From NCBI GenBank assembly GCA_903904765.1, contig CAIVEA010000862.1:1-7164 (forward strand): a DNA stretch of 7,164 nt, read 5' to 3'. The position numbers and the translations under genes are program-made. Below the pieces are notes generated by a model. That model saw only the letters and a program-made list of their open reading frames with translations. It had not been told where the DNA came from and did not search any database. The DNA comes from an uncultured Chloroflexota bacterium (GTDB lineage: Bacteria; Chloroflexota; Anaerolineae; Aggregatilineales; Phototrophicaceae). Each line of letters opens with the position of its first letter. The first letter of the stretch is position 1. Positions 6,067 to 7,164 of the stretch are shown here, piece by piece.

Positions 6067-7053
6067 CTAGTTCCCTTCGACGGCTTCGCGGACGGCACGC
6101 AGGTTGGAAAGGGGTGTGGTCACCATCGAAACGCAGCCGCTGGAGACAATCAATCGGCGGTTGTTGGTGAGTGTAATCGCGCTGCGTACCTGTTCGCGGA
6201 CGGCGGCAGGCGTGCCGAAATGCAGATGCCGCCAGCGCGACAACCCGCCGCAGACTGCGCCGTTGAACAGCAGTTTGCCCTGCGCTAGATCGGTGTCACA
6301 GTCCTGATCGTGCCAATTCACCGCTTGCACGGGTAGCTGGTGTGCCAGTTTGAACATGGGCGCTTCGCCGTGCAGATGCGCTATGTTAAACCACCATTTT
6401 TCGGGGACGGATTCCAGCACTTTGCGGTCATACGGCAGGCAGAAAGTCTTGTACTCGTCCTCCGAAAACACGTCGTAGCTGGCATGTTGAACCGCGTAGT
6501 AGATGCCGGCAATCGGTAGCTTTTTCAGCGCGTCTATGAAGCGCAGCGTACTTTCGGTGAGGGCGTTCAATGCGGTTTGGACGCGATCGGGGTGTGTCCG
6601 CAAGTGACGCACCAGTAAATCGCGCCCGGCCAGATTTTTGGCCTGCGCCATCGGGCTGAATACCGTCTGGATGATCGGCACTTGATCGTTCTTCAACCCT
6701 TCGGTAATCAGGCGCAGGCATTCAATCTGGCGGGCGAGCGCCCCCCGCGACGGCTCTAACGGGCGCAATTCCGTCCAGTCCAGCGAACGGAATATCGCTC
6801 GCTTGGTGTAGGTGCGCGTGCCTTCCAAATCGCCCTGCCATTCGTCCTGCACCCCGTAGTCGGTGATGCAAAAACTGCTGGCGGGGGTGACTTTTACAAA
6901 GTCCCAGTCATAGGTGCGCTGGAACTCGATGGTGGAACGGGCGAGATCGGCAGCACGCTGGTCATCGCCCGGCCAGTGTCGCCACAGAGCAACCGGCGGG
7001 CGATCCGTCGGTTCCCCCGCCAGTGTTTTCTGAAGGCGTTCTTGTTTGTTCAT
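6067..7053 (-). CDS. Uroporphyrinogen decarboxylase-like (URO-D superfamily) protein, not HemE
   Basis: A 328-residue (beta/alpha)8 barrel protein of the URO-D superfamily, which holds both heme-pathway decarboxylases and corrinoid/methyl transferases. The N-terminus RLQKTLAGEPTDRPPVALWR (6-25) fits the family opening, but the substrate-binding MRQAGR of true HemE is replaced by WRHWPG (24-29), so heme synthesis is unlikely. The central FSPMAQAKNLAG (132-143), HLHGE (226-230), NWHD (246-249), GAVCGGL (265-271) and SSGCV (304-308) segments are conserved-looking. H226-x-H228 with C307 stands where methylcobamide:thiol methyltransferases bind zinc (H-x-C...C), which suggests but does not prove metal binding. 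The ATG is directly preceded by AGCAGGAG, leaving almost no spacer. It heads a tight cluster with rsmD (5-base gap). The substrate is unknown. Confidence 0.85.
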   Translation of the reverse strand: MNKQERLQKTLAGEPTDRPPVALWRHWPGDDQRAADLARSTIEFQRTYDWDFVKVTPASSFCITDYGVQDEWQGDLEGTRTYTKRAIFRSLDWTELRPLEPSRGALARQIECLRLITEGLKNDQVPIIQTVFSPMAQAKNLAGRDLLVRHLRTHPDRVQTALNALTESTLRFIDALKKLPIAGIYYAVQHASYDVFSEDEYKTFCLPYDRKVLESVPEKWWFNIAHLHGEAPMFKLAHQLPVQAVNWHDQDCDTDLAQGKLLFNGAVCGGLSRWRHLHFGTPAAVREQVRSAITLTNNRRLIVSSGCVSMVTTPLSNLRAVREAVEGN

Positions 7054-7125
7054 CTCCTGCTGCCATTCCGTTCGTTTTGTCGTCCGCGTCCGTCAGTGGG
7101 CGTGGAGAGAGCATGGGCGCGTGGG
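7054..7125. other. Short gap upstream of the UroD-like gene, no recognisable element
   Basis: GC-rich sequence without a clear -10/-35 pair or stem-loop. The only signal is AGGAG (7058-7054) abutting the UroD-like start codon. The UroD-like gene may therefore be read from a promoter further upstream, outside the window. Confidence 0.4.
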
Positions 7126-7164
7126 TTAGCGTCCGCTTTCCGATTCCGCGATGCGCTGCTTGAG
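7126..7164 (-). CDS. Possible C-terminal end of a further minus-strand gene (cut by window edge)
   Basis: Reading from the right edge, one frame gives LKQRIAESESGR and then TAA (7128-7126). The charged, helical look and the stop 72 bases before the UroD-like start fit the tail of an upstream gene in the same direction. A second minus frame is open from the edge to a TGA overlapping the UroD-like ATG (7052-7050), but it reads as Ser/Arg/Asn-rich sequence unlike a protein. With 12 residues no family can be named. Confidence 0.35.
   Translation of the reverse strand, partial: LKQRIAESESGR

Overview
The window holds ordinary chromosomal genes, packed tightly: seven complete coding regions, one cut at the left edge and a possible one cut at the right edge. 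I see no rRNA, tRNA, CRISPR array, insertion sequence or prophage gene. The gene set suggests a free-living bacterium, most likely a Chloroflexota (Anaerolineae-like) member. The hints are the fused TGS/threonyl-tRNA-synthetase-like/uridine-kinase protein, the RsmD variant with an APPQY motif, and the uroporphyrinogen-decarboxylase-like protein of the non-HemE kind. This placement rests on remembered family resemblance, not on a search.

Layout. Bases 1-1010 (minus strand) encode an ABC-2 type exporter: an ATPase, then a permease whose start overlaps the ATPase stop by 4 bases and which runs off the left edge. Bases 1110-2900 (minus) encode the large nucleoside kinase-like protein. Bases 2901-3014 are a divergent promoter region. 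Bases 3015-4999 (plus) are a two-gene operon, hypoxanthine phosphoribosyltransferase and a CCA-adding-enzyme/poly(A)-polymerase family protein, joined by another 4-base ATGA overlap. Only 9 bases separate it from a convergent minus-strand cluster at 5009-7053, read in the order UroD-like protein, RsmD 16S rRNA methyltransferase, degenerate ImmA/IrrE-like protein. Bases 7126-7164 may be the tail of a further minus-strand gene.

How the genes may work together. The kinase and hpt share one short promoter region and both belong to nucleoside/nucleobase salvage families, so co-regulation is plausible. hpt is coupled to a tRNA-end maturation enzyme, and rsmD also belongs to translation. The exporter and the UroD-like protein have no evident link to these.

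The most unusual points are losses of expected catalytic or metal-binding residues: in the IrrE-like protein (the HExxH site reads RLLAR), in the HD-like region of the CCA enzyme, in the synthetase-like part of the kinase, and in the RsmD catalytic loop. None is clearly a new system. The IrrE-like pseudoenzyme downstream of rsmD is the best candidate for follow-up.
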